This document shows positions 1-8,310 of a DNA stretch of 64,000 bases, one piece after another (the stretch's first letter is position 1; every line of letters begins with the position of its first letter). The stretch covers positions 288,285 through 352,284 of the forward strand of contig NZ_KZ679039.1 of the NCBI RefSeq assembly GCF_003024195.1. The letters run 5' to 3'. The stretch is from Streptomyces dioscori (GTDB lineage: Bacteria > Actinomycetota > Actinomycetes > Streptomycetales > Streptomycetaceae). The translations under genes were made by a program, and so were the position numbers. The notes beneath the pieces were generated by a model that had not been told where the DNA came from, made no database searches, and saw only the letters and a list, made by a program, of their open reading frames with translations.

Positions 1-5
1 AGATT

Positions 6-180
6 GCGCCGTTCCTCGCGCCCCTGAGGGGGTGGGGCCTGTCGGTGGTGTGTTGGGTGCGGGGTCGGTGGGGGTTGGCCGCGCCGTTCCCCGCGCCCCT
101 AAAGGCAAAAGACTGCGCCGTTCCCCGCGCCCCTTGGGGGCCGGGGTGGGCGCCCTTTAGGGGCGCGGGGAACTGCGCGG
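6..180. repeat. Cluster of four GC-rich intergenic repeats
   Basis: Four copies of the 20-bp element GCGCAGTTCCCCGCGCCCCT or close variants lie near 6-25, 81-100, 113-134 (plus orientation) and 159-180 (minus orientation). Copies 3 and 4 face each other and could fold into a hairpin. No gene is visible in the first 377 bases. The cluster lies downstream of the minus-strand synthetase gene that ends at 378, so it may help end that transcript. Function is inferred only. Confidence 0.8.
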
Positions 181-377
181 CCAGCCCCCACCGGGCCGCA
201 GTCGAAAATGCAGCCTCTCCGCCCCCGGCCCGCAGGCGGAGACGCAGTCTCTCCGCCCTCGGCCCGCAGGCGGAGGCGCAGTCTCGGCGTGCCTGGTCCG
301 TGGTCGGGGACGCAGGCTTTGTGTTTGCGGGGCGTGGTTGATGGCGCACCCGTTTCTGCTCGGCCCCGTGCAGTGGG

Positions 378-2615
378 TCAGGGGCAGATCGCCAAGGCGT
401 CCAGGGCCACCGCTCCCTGGCCTCGGGGGAGGACCATCAGGGGGTTGATGTCCAGTTCGGACAGGTCCGTGTCCAGTTCCAGGGCCATCCGCTGGACGCG
501 GAGAATGACCTCCACCAGCGCGTCGAGGTCCGCCGGAGGCCGCCCGCGGACGCCGTCGAGCAGCGCCCGCCCCCGCAACTCGTCGAGCATCGACCGTGCC
601 TGGTCCTCGCCGAACGGCGGCACCCGTACCGCCGTGTCCTGGAGTACTTCCACGAGTACGCCGCCCAGCCCGACCGTCACCGTCGGACCGAAGAGGTCGT
701 CGTGTGTCACACCGACGACCATCTCGACCCCCTGCTCCACCATCTGGCACACCAGAACGCCGTCGAGCGACACGTCCTCGTACCGGGCGATGTCGGTCAA
801 CTCACGGTAGGCGTCCCGTACTTGGCTGGCGGAGGTGAGGCCCACCTTCACGAGGCCGAGTTCCGTCTTGTGGGCGAGCCGCGCGCCGGACGCCTTCATG
901 ACGACCGGGTAGCCGACCAGACCGGCCGCCCGTACGGAGGCCGCCGCGCTGGTCACCAACTGTTCGCGCGGCACCCGGATCCCGTACGCCCGCAGCAGTT
1001 GTTTCGCCGCGTGTTCGCTCAGCCTGCTGCCGGGCCGCATCAGCGCCCGGGCCTTGCGGCAGGAGGGGGACGGGGTGCGCGGGGCCTCGTCGAAGGGGGA
1101 CCGGTAGGAGGCGGTGAAGCGGGCGTGCTCCAGGTGGGCGCGTACCGCCGTGATGCAGTTCGAGAACGTGCGGAAGGTCGCCACCCGGGACGAGCCGAGG
1201 AGGGTGTCGCGGTACGCGGACTCCGTGCCGACCGGTGATCCCCACACCACGCACACCAGTTTGTCCGTGTGTTCCGCCGCGTCCACCAGGTCCTGCGCGA
1301 GCTTGTCGCTCATGGGAGGGAAGGGGCCCGTGATCGGACAGATCAGCACCCCGACGGCCGGATCGGCGAGGATCGCGTCGATGATCTTGCGGCCCCGCCA
1401 GTCGCCGACCGGGTGGCCGCCGTTGTCGATGGGGTTCGTGACGTCCAGGTACTCCGGTATCCACTGGTGGAGTTCGGCCTGTTTGGCGGGGGAGAGGGGC
1501 GGCAGGTGCAGGCCCGCCTCCGTTGCCAGGTCCGAGAAGTGGGCGCCCGTACCGCCCGAGATGGAGTAGACCGCCACCCCGTCGGCGGACGGCGGGCGTG
1601 CGCGGGCCAACAGGGCTGCCGTGTCCTGGAGTTCGTCCAGGCCGTCGACGCGTACGACCCCGTACTGGCGCATCGCGGCGTCCACCACCGCGTCGGCGCC
1701 CGTCAGTTTGCCGGTGTGGGAGGCGGCCGTACGCGCGCCCGTCTCCGTGCGGCCGACCTTGACCGCGACGACGGGGACCCCGCGCCGGGCGGCCCGGTCG
1801 GCGGCGAGCATGAAGGAGCGGCCGTCCTTGAGGCCCTCGACATAGCAGGCGATGGCGCCTACCTCGGGCTGCTCGGAGAAGTAGGAGATGAAGTCGGCGC
1901 TCTCCAGGTCGGCCTCGTTGCCGGTGGGCGCCCAGTGGGAGACGCGGATGCCCAGTTCCTGGAGGGTGAAGACCGGGCGGCCCTGGTGGCCGGACTGGGT
2001 GATCAGCGCGATCGCCGGCCCGTCGAGATCGGTGCGGAACTTCTCGAAGGCGTTGAGGTTGGTGTTCGGGCCGAGCAGCCGCAGGCCGGAGCGGATTCCG
2101 GAGCGCCGCACGGCGTCGGCGAGCCGGTCCTGCGCGGCTGCGCCCACGGTCCCCGTCTCGGCGAACCCGGACGCGAAGGCGACCGCGAACCGCACTTTCG
2201 TTTCGGCCAGTTGCTCGATCACGGGAAGCGGGTCGGAGACCAGCAGCACGGCCAGATCGACCTGTTCGGGCAGGTCCGTGACCGACGGCACGCAGGGTAT
2301 GCCGAATACGGACTCCCGCGTGGGGTGTACCGGGTGGAGGCGTGCGCCCACCCGCTCGGCCCAGGACAGCAGTTGGCGGGTGATGCCGGTGTTCGGCCGC
2401 CCCTCGGCGTCCGAGGCGCCGACGACGGCCACCGACTCGGGGCGGAAGAAGCGGTCCAGATCGGGTACGCCGGCGTACAGCGGCCTGCCGCTGACGTCGA
2501 GGTCGTCGGTGGCGGCCGGCCTGCCGTGCACGGCAGGGGCCGGTTGCTCGCCGCAGGCGATGACCCGGGCCCGGCGGGAGTCGGTGGTGAGGGTGCCGTG
2601 GGTTGATCCAAGCAT
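378..2615 (-). CDS. Acyl-CoA synthetase, NDP-forming (acetate-CoA ligase family)
   Basis: This 745-residue protein has the single-chain layout of NDP-forming acyl-CoA synthetases. An N-terminal CoA-binding Rossmann domain starts near residue 57 (SVAVVGASDA at 61-70), CoA-ligase flavodoxin-like domains follow (QSGHQGRPVF; ISGGTGAHFSDLA), and a C-terminal ATP-grasp domain begins near residue 545 (GYPVVMKASG, LAHKTELGLVKVGL). The family makes acyl-CoA from a carboxylic acid, CoA and ATP, or runs in reverse. It acts in the cytosol. Two copies of the CTGACG-NNN-CGTCAG operator lie 46-94 bases upstream, which ties it to the acyl-CoA catabolic genes further along. The first 50 residues are a poorly conserved extension, so the true start could be slightly later. 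The acid substrate cannot be told from sequence. Confidence 0.88.
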   Translation of the reverse strand: MLGSTHGTLTTDSRRARVIACGEQPAPAVHGRPAATDDLDVSGRPLYAGVPDLDRFFRPESVAVVGASDAEGRPNTGITRQLLSWAERVGARLHPVHPTRESVFGIPCVPSVTDLPEQVDLAVLLVSDPLPVIEQLAETKVRFAVAFASGFAETGTVGAAAQDRLADAVRRSGIRSGLRLLGPNTNLNAFEKFRTDLDGPAIALITQSGHQGRPVFTLQELGIRVSHWAPTGNEADLESADFISYFSEQPEVGAIACYVEGLKDGRSFMLAADRAARRGVPVVAVKVGRTETGARTAASHTGKLTGADAVVDAAMRQYGVVRVDGLDELQDTAALLARARPPSADGVAVYSISGGTGAHFSDLATEAGLHLPPLSPAKQAELHQWIPEYLDVTNPIDNGGHPVGDWRGRKIIDAILADPAVGVLICPITGPFPPMSDKLAQDLVDAAEHTDKLVCVVWGSPVGTESAYRDTLLGSSRVATFRTFSNCITAVRAHLEHARFTASYRSPFDEAPRTPSPSCRKARALMRPGSRLSEHAAKQLLRAYGIRVPREQLVTSAAASVRAAGLVGYPVVMKASGARLAHKTELGLVKVGLTSASQVRDAYRELTDIARYEDVSLDGVLVCQMVEQGVEMVVGVTHDDLFGPTVTVGLGGVLVEVLQDTAVRVPPFGEDQARSMLDELRGRALLDGVRGRPPADLDALVEVILRVQRMALELDTDLSELDINPLMVLPRGQGAVALDALAICP

Positions 2616-2660
2616 CGGTCCGCCCGCTCCTGTGTGGCTGTCCTAGGTGGCTGCCAATAA

Positions 2661-2709
2661 CTGACGCAGTGTCAGATAAGGCCAGATTACTGAACTGACG
2701 CCACGTCAG
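2661..2709. promoter_or_regulatory. Two tandem CTGACG-NNN-CGTCAG operators
   Basis: Two 15-bp palindromes lie at 2661-2675 (CTGACGCAGTGTCAG, one mismatch to the consensus) and 2695-2709 (CTGACGCCACGTCAG, perfect). Their centres are 34 bp apart, in front of the minus-strand synthetase gene starting at 2615. The same palindrome recurs before most acyl-CoA genes of the window, so these are probably binding sites for the TetR-type repressor encoded at 20479-21126. Confidence 0.75.
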
Positions 2710-2829
2710 GAACGGGTCTGCAGGCAAAGAACTTGTGGCGGCCACGGGAGTGGCCGCCACGTCGTCCTGCTTCTTCATGGGGGATAACCGGCTCTTGGGT
2801 GGCCTGTTCCCTTTCCATCCGGTCCTGGC

Positions 2830-3504
2830 TCAGCGGCCGGTGCAGCCGGACTTCGCCTCGGCCGTGCTCTTGAGGCGGTTCACCCAGTCGTCGAGGCCCG
2901 CGTCGAGGGCGGCCTGACTGCCGGGGATGTCGGCCTCGACGGGAGCGCCCGCCCAGGACTCCTCGGTGGTGGCGAGCACACCGCCCCTGACCTGCTTGAA
3001 GGTGAACAGGTGCACGCCGTCAATACCGTTCACGGGCGCGGCCCATGCCGTGCACCGTCCCTGCTCGACCGCCGTGACGGTCGACGTGACCTTCATGTTC
3101 TGGGGGGACCAGTCGAAGACCGAGCCCGGTCGCAGGGGCCCCGGCGTCTTCTTCTTCGCCGGTGTGATCTCCGGTATCCAGGAGGACCACGCGTCTATGT
3201 CGGTGTGCAGCTTCCAGACCGTCTTCAGGGGCGCGTCGATGAGGACGGCGGCGCGGCTGACGACGGGAGCGCTCTTGTCGACCGTCACCCCGCGGCATTC
3301 CTGGAAGGTCCCGGAGCCGGGCTGCGCCTGGTGCGTTCCGGTGGCGGACCGCGCGTCGTGCGCCGCTGCCATGGCCGGCGCGGACAGCGTGGTGGCCGTG
3401 ACGACCGCGGCGGCGGCCATGCCCTGCATGAACCTGGGCAGTGGTTTCAGTGATCGCATTGCTCGCATTGATCGCAGTGATTGCATTGCTCGCATCGATT
3501 TCAT
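2830..3504 (-). CDS. Exported SRPBCC (START-like) protein, copy 1
   Basis: The product is 224 residues: a basic N-terminus, a hydrophobic stretch ending in a signal-peptidase-like site (TLSAPAMA-AAHD), then an SRPBCC/polyketide-cyclase-like domain (VLIDAPLKTVWKLHTDIDAW, ending DDWVNRLKSTAEA). SRPBCC domains bind hydrophobic ligands in a deep pocket, and most are cytosolic, so export is unusual. Three cysteines (ECRG, GRCTAW, SGCTGR) match positions in the neighbouring copy at 3558-4277, compatible with a disulfide. The ATG at 3504 was chosen because a GAGAAAGAG-like site precedes it and the longer open frame has no coding character. A 27-bp tandem duplication shapes the N-terminal residues. 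Ligand and role are unknown. Confidence 0.75.
   Translation of the reverse strand: MKSMRAMQSLRSMRAMRSLKPLPRFMQGMAAAAVVTATTLSAPAMAAAHDARSATGTHQAQPGSGTFQECRGVTVDKSAPVVSRAAVLIDAPLKTVWKLHTDIDAWSSWIPEITPAKKKTPGPLRPGSVFDWSPQNMKVTSTVTAVEQGRCTAWAAPVNGIDGVHLFTFKQVRGGVLATTEESWAGAPVEADIPGSQAALDAGLDDWVNRLKSTAEAKSGCTGR
3448..3501. repeat. 27-bp tandem duplication in an N-terminal coding segment
   Basis: Two units, 3448-3474 and 3475-3501, match at 23 of the first 25 bases. They encode a doubled nine-residue block of the form MRAM-x-SL in the basic region ahead of the signal peptide of the exported SRPBCC protein. The duplication is in frame and looks recent. Confidence 0.7.
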
Positions 3505-3557
3505 CGGGTCGGTCTCGATCTCTTTCTCGGTGGTTATGCGGTGGAGGTTCCGCGCCG

Positions 3558-4277
3558 TCAGGCGCACGGTCCGTCGCTTCGGGCCTCCGCGGTGGTCTTC
3601 AGCTCGCGGAGCCACTCTTCGAGCCCGCCGCCGAGCATCGCCGTCGCCAGGGGGACGTCCGCCTCGACCTGCGCGCCGGTCCAGGACTCCTCGGTCCGTA
3701 CGCGTACACCGCCCTTGACCTTGGTGAAGTTCCAGACGTGGACGCCCTCGTCGATGCGCAGGCCCTCGCCGACCGCGGGACCGCTCCAGCGGATGCAGGT
3801 GTCGCGGTCGAGCTGGCGGACGGTGGAGGTGATGTTCAGGGTGGTCTCGGGCGTCGTCGGGGTGGCGGGCGCCGGGGTCGTCCAGCGGAACTGCGAGCCC
3901 GCGCGGAGAGGACCGTGGTCCAGGCGCTCCGAGGAGAGGACCGGTGCCTGCCACGACGGCCAGCCCTCGACGTCGGTCTGCAGCTTGAAGACGGTGCTCA
4001 CCGGTGCCTTGATCACGATGTCGGTCCGGTAGCGGATGACGGCGGCGGGGTCCGTGCCCTTGCCCCGGCACTTGAGCCCGTCGGTGTGGTGTGCGGTTCC
4101 CGTCCGGGCGGGAGAGGCCTGGGTGGGAGCGGCCTGGGCGGGAGGGGTGCTCGCAAGGATGCCGACGGCGGCGAGTGCGGCCGTGAACGTGACCGCGGCG
4201 GCATGTGCGCGCGTCCGGGGCCGGGGCCGGGGTCGGGGCTGGGCGGCCGAGGGGAGGGTGGCGCTGTTGCTGGGCAT
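3558..4277 (-). CDS. Exported SRPBCC (START-like) protein, copy 2
   Basis: This 239-residue protein has a long Arg/Pro-rich N-terminus, a hydrophobic signal segment ending TPPAQA-APTQ, and an SRPBCC domain (DIVIKAPVSTVFKLQTDVEG, then WTGAQVEADVPLATAMLGGG). It is a paralogue of the protein encoded 53 bases downstream at 2830-3504, and the two are probably co-transcribed. Three cysteines (KCRG, DTCIRW, GPCA) occupy the same places in both. The start at 4277 follows a good AGGAAAG ribosome-binding site. With the membrane protein and oxidoreductase genes behind it, it probably belongs to a four-gene minus-strand unit. The ligand is not predictable. Confidence 0.78.
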   Translation of the reverse strand: MPSNSATLPSAAQPRPRPRPRTRAHAAAVTFTAALAAVGILASTPPAQAAPTQASPARTGTAHHTDGLKCRGKGTDPAAVIRYRTDIVIKAPVSTVFKLQTDVEGWPSWQAPVLSSERLDHGPLRAGSQFRWTTPAPATPTTPETTLNITSTVRQLDRDTCIRWSGPAVGEGLRIDEGVHVWNFTKVKGGVRVRTEESWTGAQVEADVPLATAMLGGGLEEWLRELKTTAEARSDGPCA

Positions 4278-4342
4278 GGCTTTCCTGTCTCTGCGGGTGG
4301 TGCGAGTGATGTGGGTGGGGCGCCGAGTGGTTCTCGGCAGGG

Positions 4343-4996
4343 TCAGGCGCGCTGCGGCGCTCCCGAGAGGGATTTGAGGCGGCGGCGTTCGAGGACCGCG
4401 GCGAGGGCGTAGGCGCCGCCGCCGGCGATGGTGAGGACCCAGTAGAAGCCGGGGGTGCCGAGGAGGAGGGCCGCGGTGGAGGTCAGGGCGAGCCAGCTGC
4501 CGAGGCCGTAGTGGAGCAGGTTGCGGCGCTGGGCGCCTTCCGCGACGTAGAGCAGACCGACGACGAGCCCGGAGCCGGTGGGCCACAGCAGGGACTGCAC
4601 ATCGGGCAGGTCGAGCGTGGACGCCAGGCCCGTGATGGCGAGGAACAGGGCGGCGAAGGCGGTGATCCAGGCGACGCCGAGGAGTTGGCCGGAGAGGACG
4701 TCGTCGGGATCGGTGGCGGCACGTTGGGCGCGCAGGGCGGCGCGGGTGGCCTGCACGGTGCCGACGGCGAGCCCGGTGCCGAGGAGTGCCATGGGCAGCC
4801 AGCCGGGCAGGTCGAGCAGGGGGCTGTCGCCCTTCGAGAGCGCCGCGGAGCCGTGGCCGAGCAGGTAGGCGAGGCCGAAGCTGACGTAGGTCGCGCGGTT
4901 GTCGACGTCGCCCTGGAGGCCTGCCGCGGCCGGACGGCCGGTGGTGGTGGCGGTGGCGGTGGTGGCCGGCGGCGAGACGGCGGTGGTGATGGACAT
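4343..4996 (-). CDS. Multi-pass membrane protein of unknown function
   Basis: The 217-residue product has about six hydrophobic segments (for example YVSFGLAYLLG, GWLPMALLGTGLAVG, VAWITAFAALFLAITGLAS, ALTSTAALLLGTPGFYWVLT) and a basic C-terminus (LERRRLKSLSGAPQRA). No catalytic motif is visible. The start at 4996 follows a strong CGGAGGT site. It lies between the quinone-oxidoreductase-like gene and the two exported SRPBCC genes, all on the minus strand with gaps of 65-190 bases, so it may be part of one unit acting on a hydrophobic compound at the membrane. That role is inference from context only. Confidence 0.7.
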   Translation of the reverse strand: MSITTAVSPPATTATATTTGRPAAAGLQGDVDNRATYVSFGLAYLLGHGSAALSKGDSPLLDLPGWLPMALLGTGLAVGTVQATRAALRAQRAATDPDDVLSGQLLGVAWITAFAALFLAITGLASTLDLPDVQSLLWPTGSGLVVGLLYVAEGAQRRNLLHYGLGSWLALTSTAALLLGTPGFYWVLTIAGGGAYALAAVLERRRLKSLSGAPQRA

Positions 4997-5184
4997 GGCG
5001 GGTACCTCCGGTGTGGTGGGCGGCGTGTCACGCGGCACCCGGGTGGGGGCGGACTCCGGGTGGGGGGTGGGGGCGACGCGGCGACGGCGGACACGGCGGA
5101 CACGGCGGGGACACGTCACGCCGTACGGGCCGGGCGTCGGGCGCCTGTCGAGCAGGGCGGTCGGGGCGGGGGCGGCCCCCCGTG

Positions 5185-6231
5185 TCACACCTCGGGGACG
5201 ATGACGATCTTTCCGGCGACGGTGCGGGTCTCGGCGAGTGCCAGTGCCGCCGCGGTGTCCGACAGCGGGAGCTTCGCGGCGATCTGCGGGGTGAGGCTGC
5301 CGTCGGCGACCAGGCGCAGGACCTGGGTGAGGTCCTCGGTCATCCGCTGCTGCCAGGACGCGCGGCAACGGCGCTTGCCGGCCCAGAAGTTGTAGAACTG
5401 GGCGCTCTTGCCGTTGGGCAGGGAGTTCCACGCGGCGAGCCGTGCGAACAGCTTCAGCACCGGCAGCTGTGAGTTGCCCTCGTTGTCCTTGGTGGCCGCG
5501 CTGCCGTAGGAGACCAGGGCTCCGCCGCGGCGCAGCAGCTGCCAGGACTGCTCCAGGCCGGTGCCGCCGACGTGGTCGAACACCGCGTCGACGCCGTCGG
5601 GCGCGAGCTCCCGGATCCGGTCGTACATGTGCGGGTCGCGGTAGTCGACCGGGGTCGCGCCGAGCGTGCGTACGGTCGCGTGGTGTCGCTCGGAGGCCGT
5701 GCCGATCACGGTGATCCCGGCGTGGCGGGCGAGTTGTACGAGGGTGGAGCCGACGCCGCCGTTGGCGCCCAGCACCACGATCGTGCCGCCGGTACGGACC
5801 TTGGCGACGCGGTGCAGCATCTGCCAGGCGGTGATGCCGTTGACGGTCACGGTCTCCGCGTCGGCCGCGTCCACCTCGTCCGGTACCGGCATCAGGTCCA
5901 CGGCGTCGACGAGGAGGTGGCTGGCCCACGCGCCGGTCTTGGTGACCGCGGCGAACCGGCGTCCGACGAGCGCGGCGTCCACCTCCGGGCCGGCCTCGGT
6001 CACGGTGCCGACCACGTCGTAGCCGGGCACGAAGGGGAACGGCGGCTGGTCGTAGTAGGTGCCGCGGCGCATCTGCTGCTCGGCGAAGGAGACGCCGGTC
6101 GCGTCCATCCGCAGGACGACCTGGCCCTTGGCCGGGGCCGGGAGAGCGCGGGTCCGGAGCTCCAGGCCGTCCGGCTCGACCGCGCCGGGCAGGACGATCT
6201 CGGTGGCCGTGGTGGTGGCGGTGCTGTTCAT
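5185..6231 (-). CDS. Zinc-type MDR family oxidoreductase, quinone-reductase-like
   Basis: The 348-residue protein is a medium-chain dehydrogenase/reductase. It has a GroES-like N-terminal half (DATGVSFAEQQMRRG, PGYDVVGTVTEAG) and a nucleotide-binding half with GANGGVGSTLVQLARH, matching the NADPH-binding motif of the quinone oxidoreductase branch. The structural-zinc cysteines of alcohol dehydrogenases are absent, as expected for that branch. The cytosolic reaction is probably NADPH-dependent reduction of a quinone or enone. A perfect CTTACG-GT-CGTAAG palindrome lies 62 bases upstream and resembles sites between the TetR genes at 7.5 kb, so this gene is a likely target of one of those repressors. 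Confidence 0.87.
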   Translation of the reverse strand: MNSTATTTATEIVLPGAVEPDGLELRTRALPAPAKGQVVLRMDATGVSFAEQQMRRGTYYDQPPFPFVPGYDVVGTVTEAGPEVDAALVGRRFAAVTKTGAWASHLLVDAVDLMPVPDEVDAADAETVTVNGITAWQMLHRVAKVRTGGTIVVLGANGGVGSTLVQLARHAGITVIGTASERHHATVRTLGATPVDYRDPHMYDRIRELAPDGVDAVFDHVGGTGLEQSWQLLRRGGALVSYGSAATKDNEGNSQLPVLKLFARLAAWNSLPNGKSAQFYNFWAGKRRCRASWQQRMTEDLTQVLRLVADGSLTPQIAAKLPLSDTAAALALAETRTVAGKIVIVPEV

Positions 6232-6293
6232 GGCGTACCCCTCAAGGCTTGTTTACGGGCCCGTGGTGGGCCCGTGCGGGTTCCTGCTGTGTG

Positions 6294-6307
6294 CTTACGG
6301 TCGTAAG
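6294..6307. promoter_or_regulatory. CTTACG-GT-CGTAAG operator candidate
   Basis: A perfect inverted repeat with 6-bp arms and a 2-bp centre lies 62 bases upstream of the oxidoreductase start at 6231. Its half-site CTTAC(a/g)GT also occurs twice in the 110-bp gap between the divergent TetR genes. This suggests one repressor controls the oxidoreductase operon and its own promoter. Confidence 0.6.
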
Positions 6308-6475
6308 GCTATACGTGTTAGTTCACGGACGGCAAGAGGGTGCGGCCATGAACTTCGCGGTGTAAGGCAACGGGGTGGAGGTCTGGCGGGGAGAGGGGTA
6401 GTTCCCGGTAGCCGTCCAGGTCGTCCAGGATGAAGAACGCGTTCCCGTCGAACGCACGTCACCGAGGGGGCGGCG

Positions 6476-6880
6476 GTGAGCGGGACCCGGCAGTTGATCG
6501 CCAACACCCACTGGGCGGCGCCCGTGCTGCGCAACGGCCTGGGCGAGTACCCGGCCGCCCTTGCCGCGGCCCGGCAGGCCGTCGCGAGCGGCGAGCCCTT
6601 CCTCGCGGGCTTCCTCCCTGCCCGAGCTGGTGGAGGCGGCCGTCGCGTGCGGAGAGCGCGACGCCGCCGGCGAGGCCCTGGAATCGCCGCTGACCGAGCG
6701 CACCGACGCCCGGGGGCCGGCTCGAACCTGGGGATCGCGGCGTACGCGCGAGGGCTGGTGACCGGAGTCGAGGACCACTGCCGGGAGGCGGGCTGGCACG
6801 CCCATCAGCGCAACATCTTCCGCCGGCTCGGCATCACCTCCCGCAGACAGCTCCGGGATCATCCGGGCCTCGGCGTCTGA
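6476..6880 (+). pseudogene. Decayed LuxR-family (AAA/TPR) regulator remnant
   Basis: Pieces of a large ATP-dependent LuxR regulator are spread over two reading frames. One frame reads VLRNGLGEYPAALAAARQAV and EPFL; a shifted frame continues SLPELVEAAVACGERDAAGE through TERTDARG; the first frame resumes NLGIAAYARGLVTG and then jumps to the HTH end NIFRRLGITSRRQLRDH. These blocks have the order of the TPR region and C-terminal LuxR helix-turn-helix, but several hundred residues are missing. At least two frameshifts and one large deletion are needed to explain it. The N-terminal ATPase is absent. I judge it non-functional. Confidence 0.65.
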
Positions 6881-6883
6881 GGT

Positions 6884-7540
6884 CTAGGTGTGCGTGTGCC
6901 CCGGGGGCCGGGTCAAGGGGGAGGTGAGTCGCTGGACGATGTCGGCCGGCCAGGGGAACGCGGGGGCGATGGCCCGCTGGTGGGCGAGTCCGTGCAGGCC
7001 CAGCCACAGCGCGACCGCGTCGGTGGCGGGGTCGGTGCCGGCGTGGTGCCCCGCGGCGAGGCAGTCGGTGAGGAAGTCGGTGAGGATCCGGGTCGCCTGC
7101 TCGGCCGGGAGGTCCGGGCGGCGGCCGGAGGCGGTGGGAGTGTTCCCTGCGCCGCCGAACATGGCGCGGTACCGCCCGGGGTGGTCGCGGGCGAAGTCCA
7201 GGTAGGCCCGGCAGGCGGCGTCCAGGCGTTCCTGGGGATCGTCGCCCGCCCGGTCGAGGGCGGACCGGATCCGTACGGAGAGTCCGGCGAAGGCCTGCCG
7301 TGTCACCTGGAGCATGAGGGCGGGCCGGTCGTGGAAGTGCGGGTAGATCGAGGGGGCGGCGATCCCGACCCTGTGGGCGACGGCCCGCAGGGTCACGGCG
7401 CGTTCGTCGCCGTCGGCGTCGAGCAGCTCGGCCGCGGCGGCCAGGATCTCGGCGCGGAGTCTGCTCCCCTCGCCTCGACGGTTCCTCGGGCGGGCCGGGC
7501 GCGGTCCGGTGCCGCTGCCCGCGATGGTGATGCCGCTCAT
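6884..7540 (-). CDS. TetR-family regulator with WHG-type C-terminal domain
   Basis: The 218-residue protein has a TetR helix-turn-helix at about residues 24-68 (EILAAAAELLDADGDERAVT, HRVGIAAPSIYPHFHDRPAL) and a C-terminal ligand domain with the ALWLGLHGLAHQRA signature. It is a close paralogue of the divergent neighbour at 7651-8310, sharing the RNRRGEG-RLR lead-in and the same C-terminal signature. It is cytosolic and DNA-binding, probably a repressor released by a small hydrophobic ligand. The 22-bp palindrome at 7567-7588 lies just upstream of its start. Upstream of the start there is only a weak ribosome-binding site. The effector is unknown. Confidence 0.87.
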   Translation of the reverse strand: MSGITIAGSGTGPRPARPRNRRGEGSRLRAEILAAAAELLDADGDERAVTLRAVAHRVGIAAPSIYPHFHDRPALMLQVTRQAFAGLSVRIRSALDRAGDDPQERLDAACRAYLDFARDHPGRYRAMFGGAGNTPTASGRRPDLPAEQATRILTDFLTDCLAAGHHAGTDPATDAVALWLGLHGLAHQRAIAPAFPWPADIVQRLTSPLTRPPGHTHT

Positions 7541-7566
7541 GCGGATTCCGATCCCTGGGCCGTCAA

Positions 7567-7650
7567 TAGGCTAACGACTGTAAGCCTACGATCGGAATCC
7601 CTTCGCCCGCAAGGCGAACGCCTATAAGTTTTTCACTGTAAGGTAACAGT
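7567..7650. promoter_or_regulatory. Divergent TetR promoter region with two palindromes
   Basis: Two inverted repeats sit between the divergent TetR genes. TAGGCT...AGCCTA spans 7567-7588 with inner half-sites TAAC/GTAA. ACTGT-AAGGTA-ACAGT spans 7635-7650 and abuts the ATG at 7651. A TATAAG -10-like hexamer at 7623-7628 predicts a start point about 16 bases before that ATG, giving a very short leader with AAGG as the only ribosome site. Both palindromes carry the CTTACAGT half-site on the minus strand, as does the operator-like site at 6294-6307. Autoregulation is inferred. Confidence 0.6.
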
Positions 7651-8310
7651 ATGGGAGACGACACCGACACTTCAGCGACACCCGTCCGCGTCCGGAACCG
7701 CCGTGGGGAGGGCGCCCGGCTGCGCGAGGAGATCGTGGCCGCGGCGGTCGAACTGCTCGACGAGACCGGTGACGAGAGCGCCATCACCCTGCGCTCCGTC
7801 GCCCGCAAGGTGGGCATCGCGGCCCCCTCGATCTACCGCCACTTCTCCGACCAGCCCGCCATCATGCTCGCCGTGGTGCGCAATGCCTTCGCCGACCTGG
7901 ACGAGCAGCTGAGCGCGGCCGTGGACGCCGCCGACGACGCGCCCCGCGCACGGCTCACGGCCCTGTGCCAGGGCTACCTGCGGTTCGCCGAGGCCCACCC
8001 GGGGCGCTACCGCACGATGTTCGGCGGGTTCTGGATGCCCGATCCGAACGCGAGTTCCGTGACGGCGCAGGACCTCGGCACCCTCGGCGAGGCGAGCATG
8101 GGACGGCTCGCCGAGGCCCTCCAGGACTGTGTCACCGCCGGCTGCGCCACCAGCACGGACGTGTTCGCCGACACGGTCGCGCTCTGGCTCGGTCTGCACG
8201 GACTCGCCCACCAGCGGGCGGTCGCGGCCTCGTTCCCCTGGCCGCCGGACATCGCGGACCGGGTCATCACCACGCTCGCGCACTTCACGGACGCAGGAGA
8301 GGGCGCGTGA
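7651..8310 (+). CDS. TetR-family regulator with WHG-type C-terminal domain
   Basis: This 219-residue protein has a TetR helix-turn-helix at about residues 22-66 (EEIVAAAVELLDETGDESAI, ARKVGIAAPSIYRHFSDQPA) and the C-terminal signature ALWLGLHGLAHQRAVAASF. It is a paralogue of the minus-strand gene at 6884-7540, and they share a 110-bp promoter region. The pair looks like a local duplication in which each copy can control the other. The operator candidate touches its start codon, so repressor binding would also block ribosome loading or transcription start. Likely targets are this pair and the oxidoreductase/SRPBCC unit at 2.8-6.2 kb. Confidence 0.88.
   Translation: MGDDTDTSATPVRVRNRRGEGARLREEIVAAAVELLDETGDESAITLRSVARKVGIAAPSIYRHFSDQPAIMLAVVRNAFADLDEQLSAAVDAADDAPRARLTALCQGYLRFAEAHPGRYRTMFGGFWMPDPNASSVTAQDLGTLGEASMGRLAEALQDCVTAGCATSTDVFADTVALWLGLHGLAHQRAVAASFPWPPDIADRVITTLAHFTDAGEGA

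Noticed and set aside
802..2778. Long alternative frames overlapping the synthetase gene
   Set aside because: They are Arg/Gly/Pro-rich shadows of the real frame, without start sites or domains.
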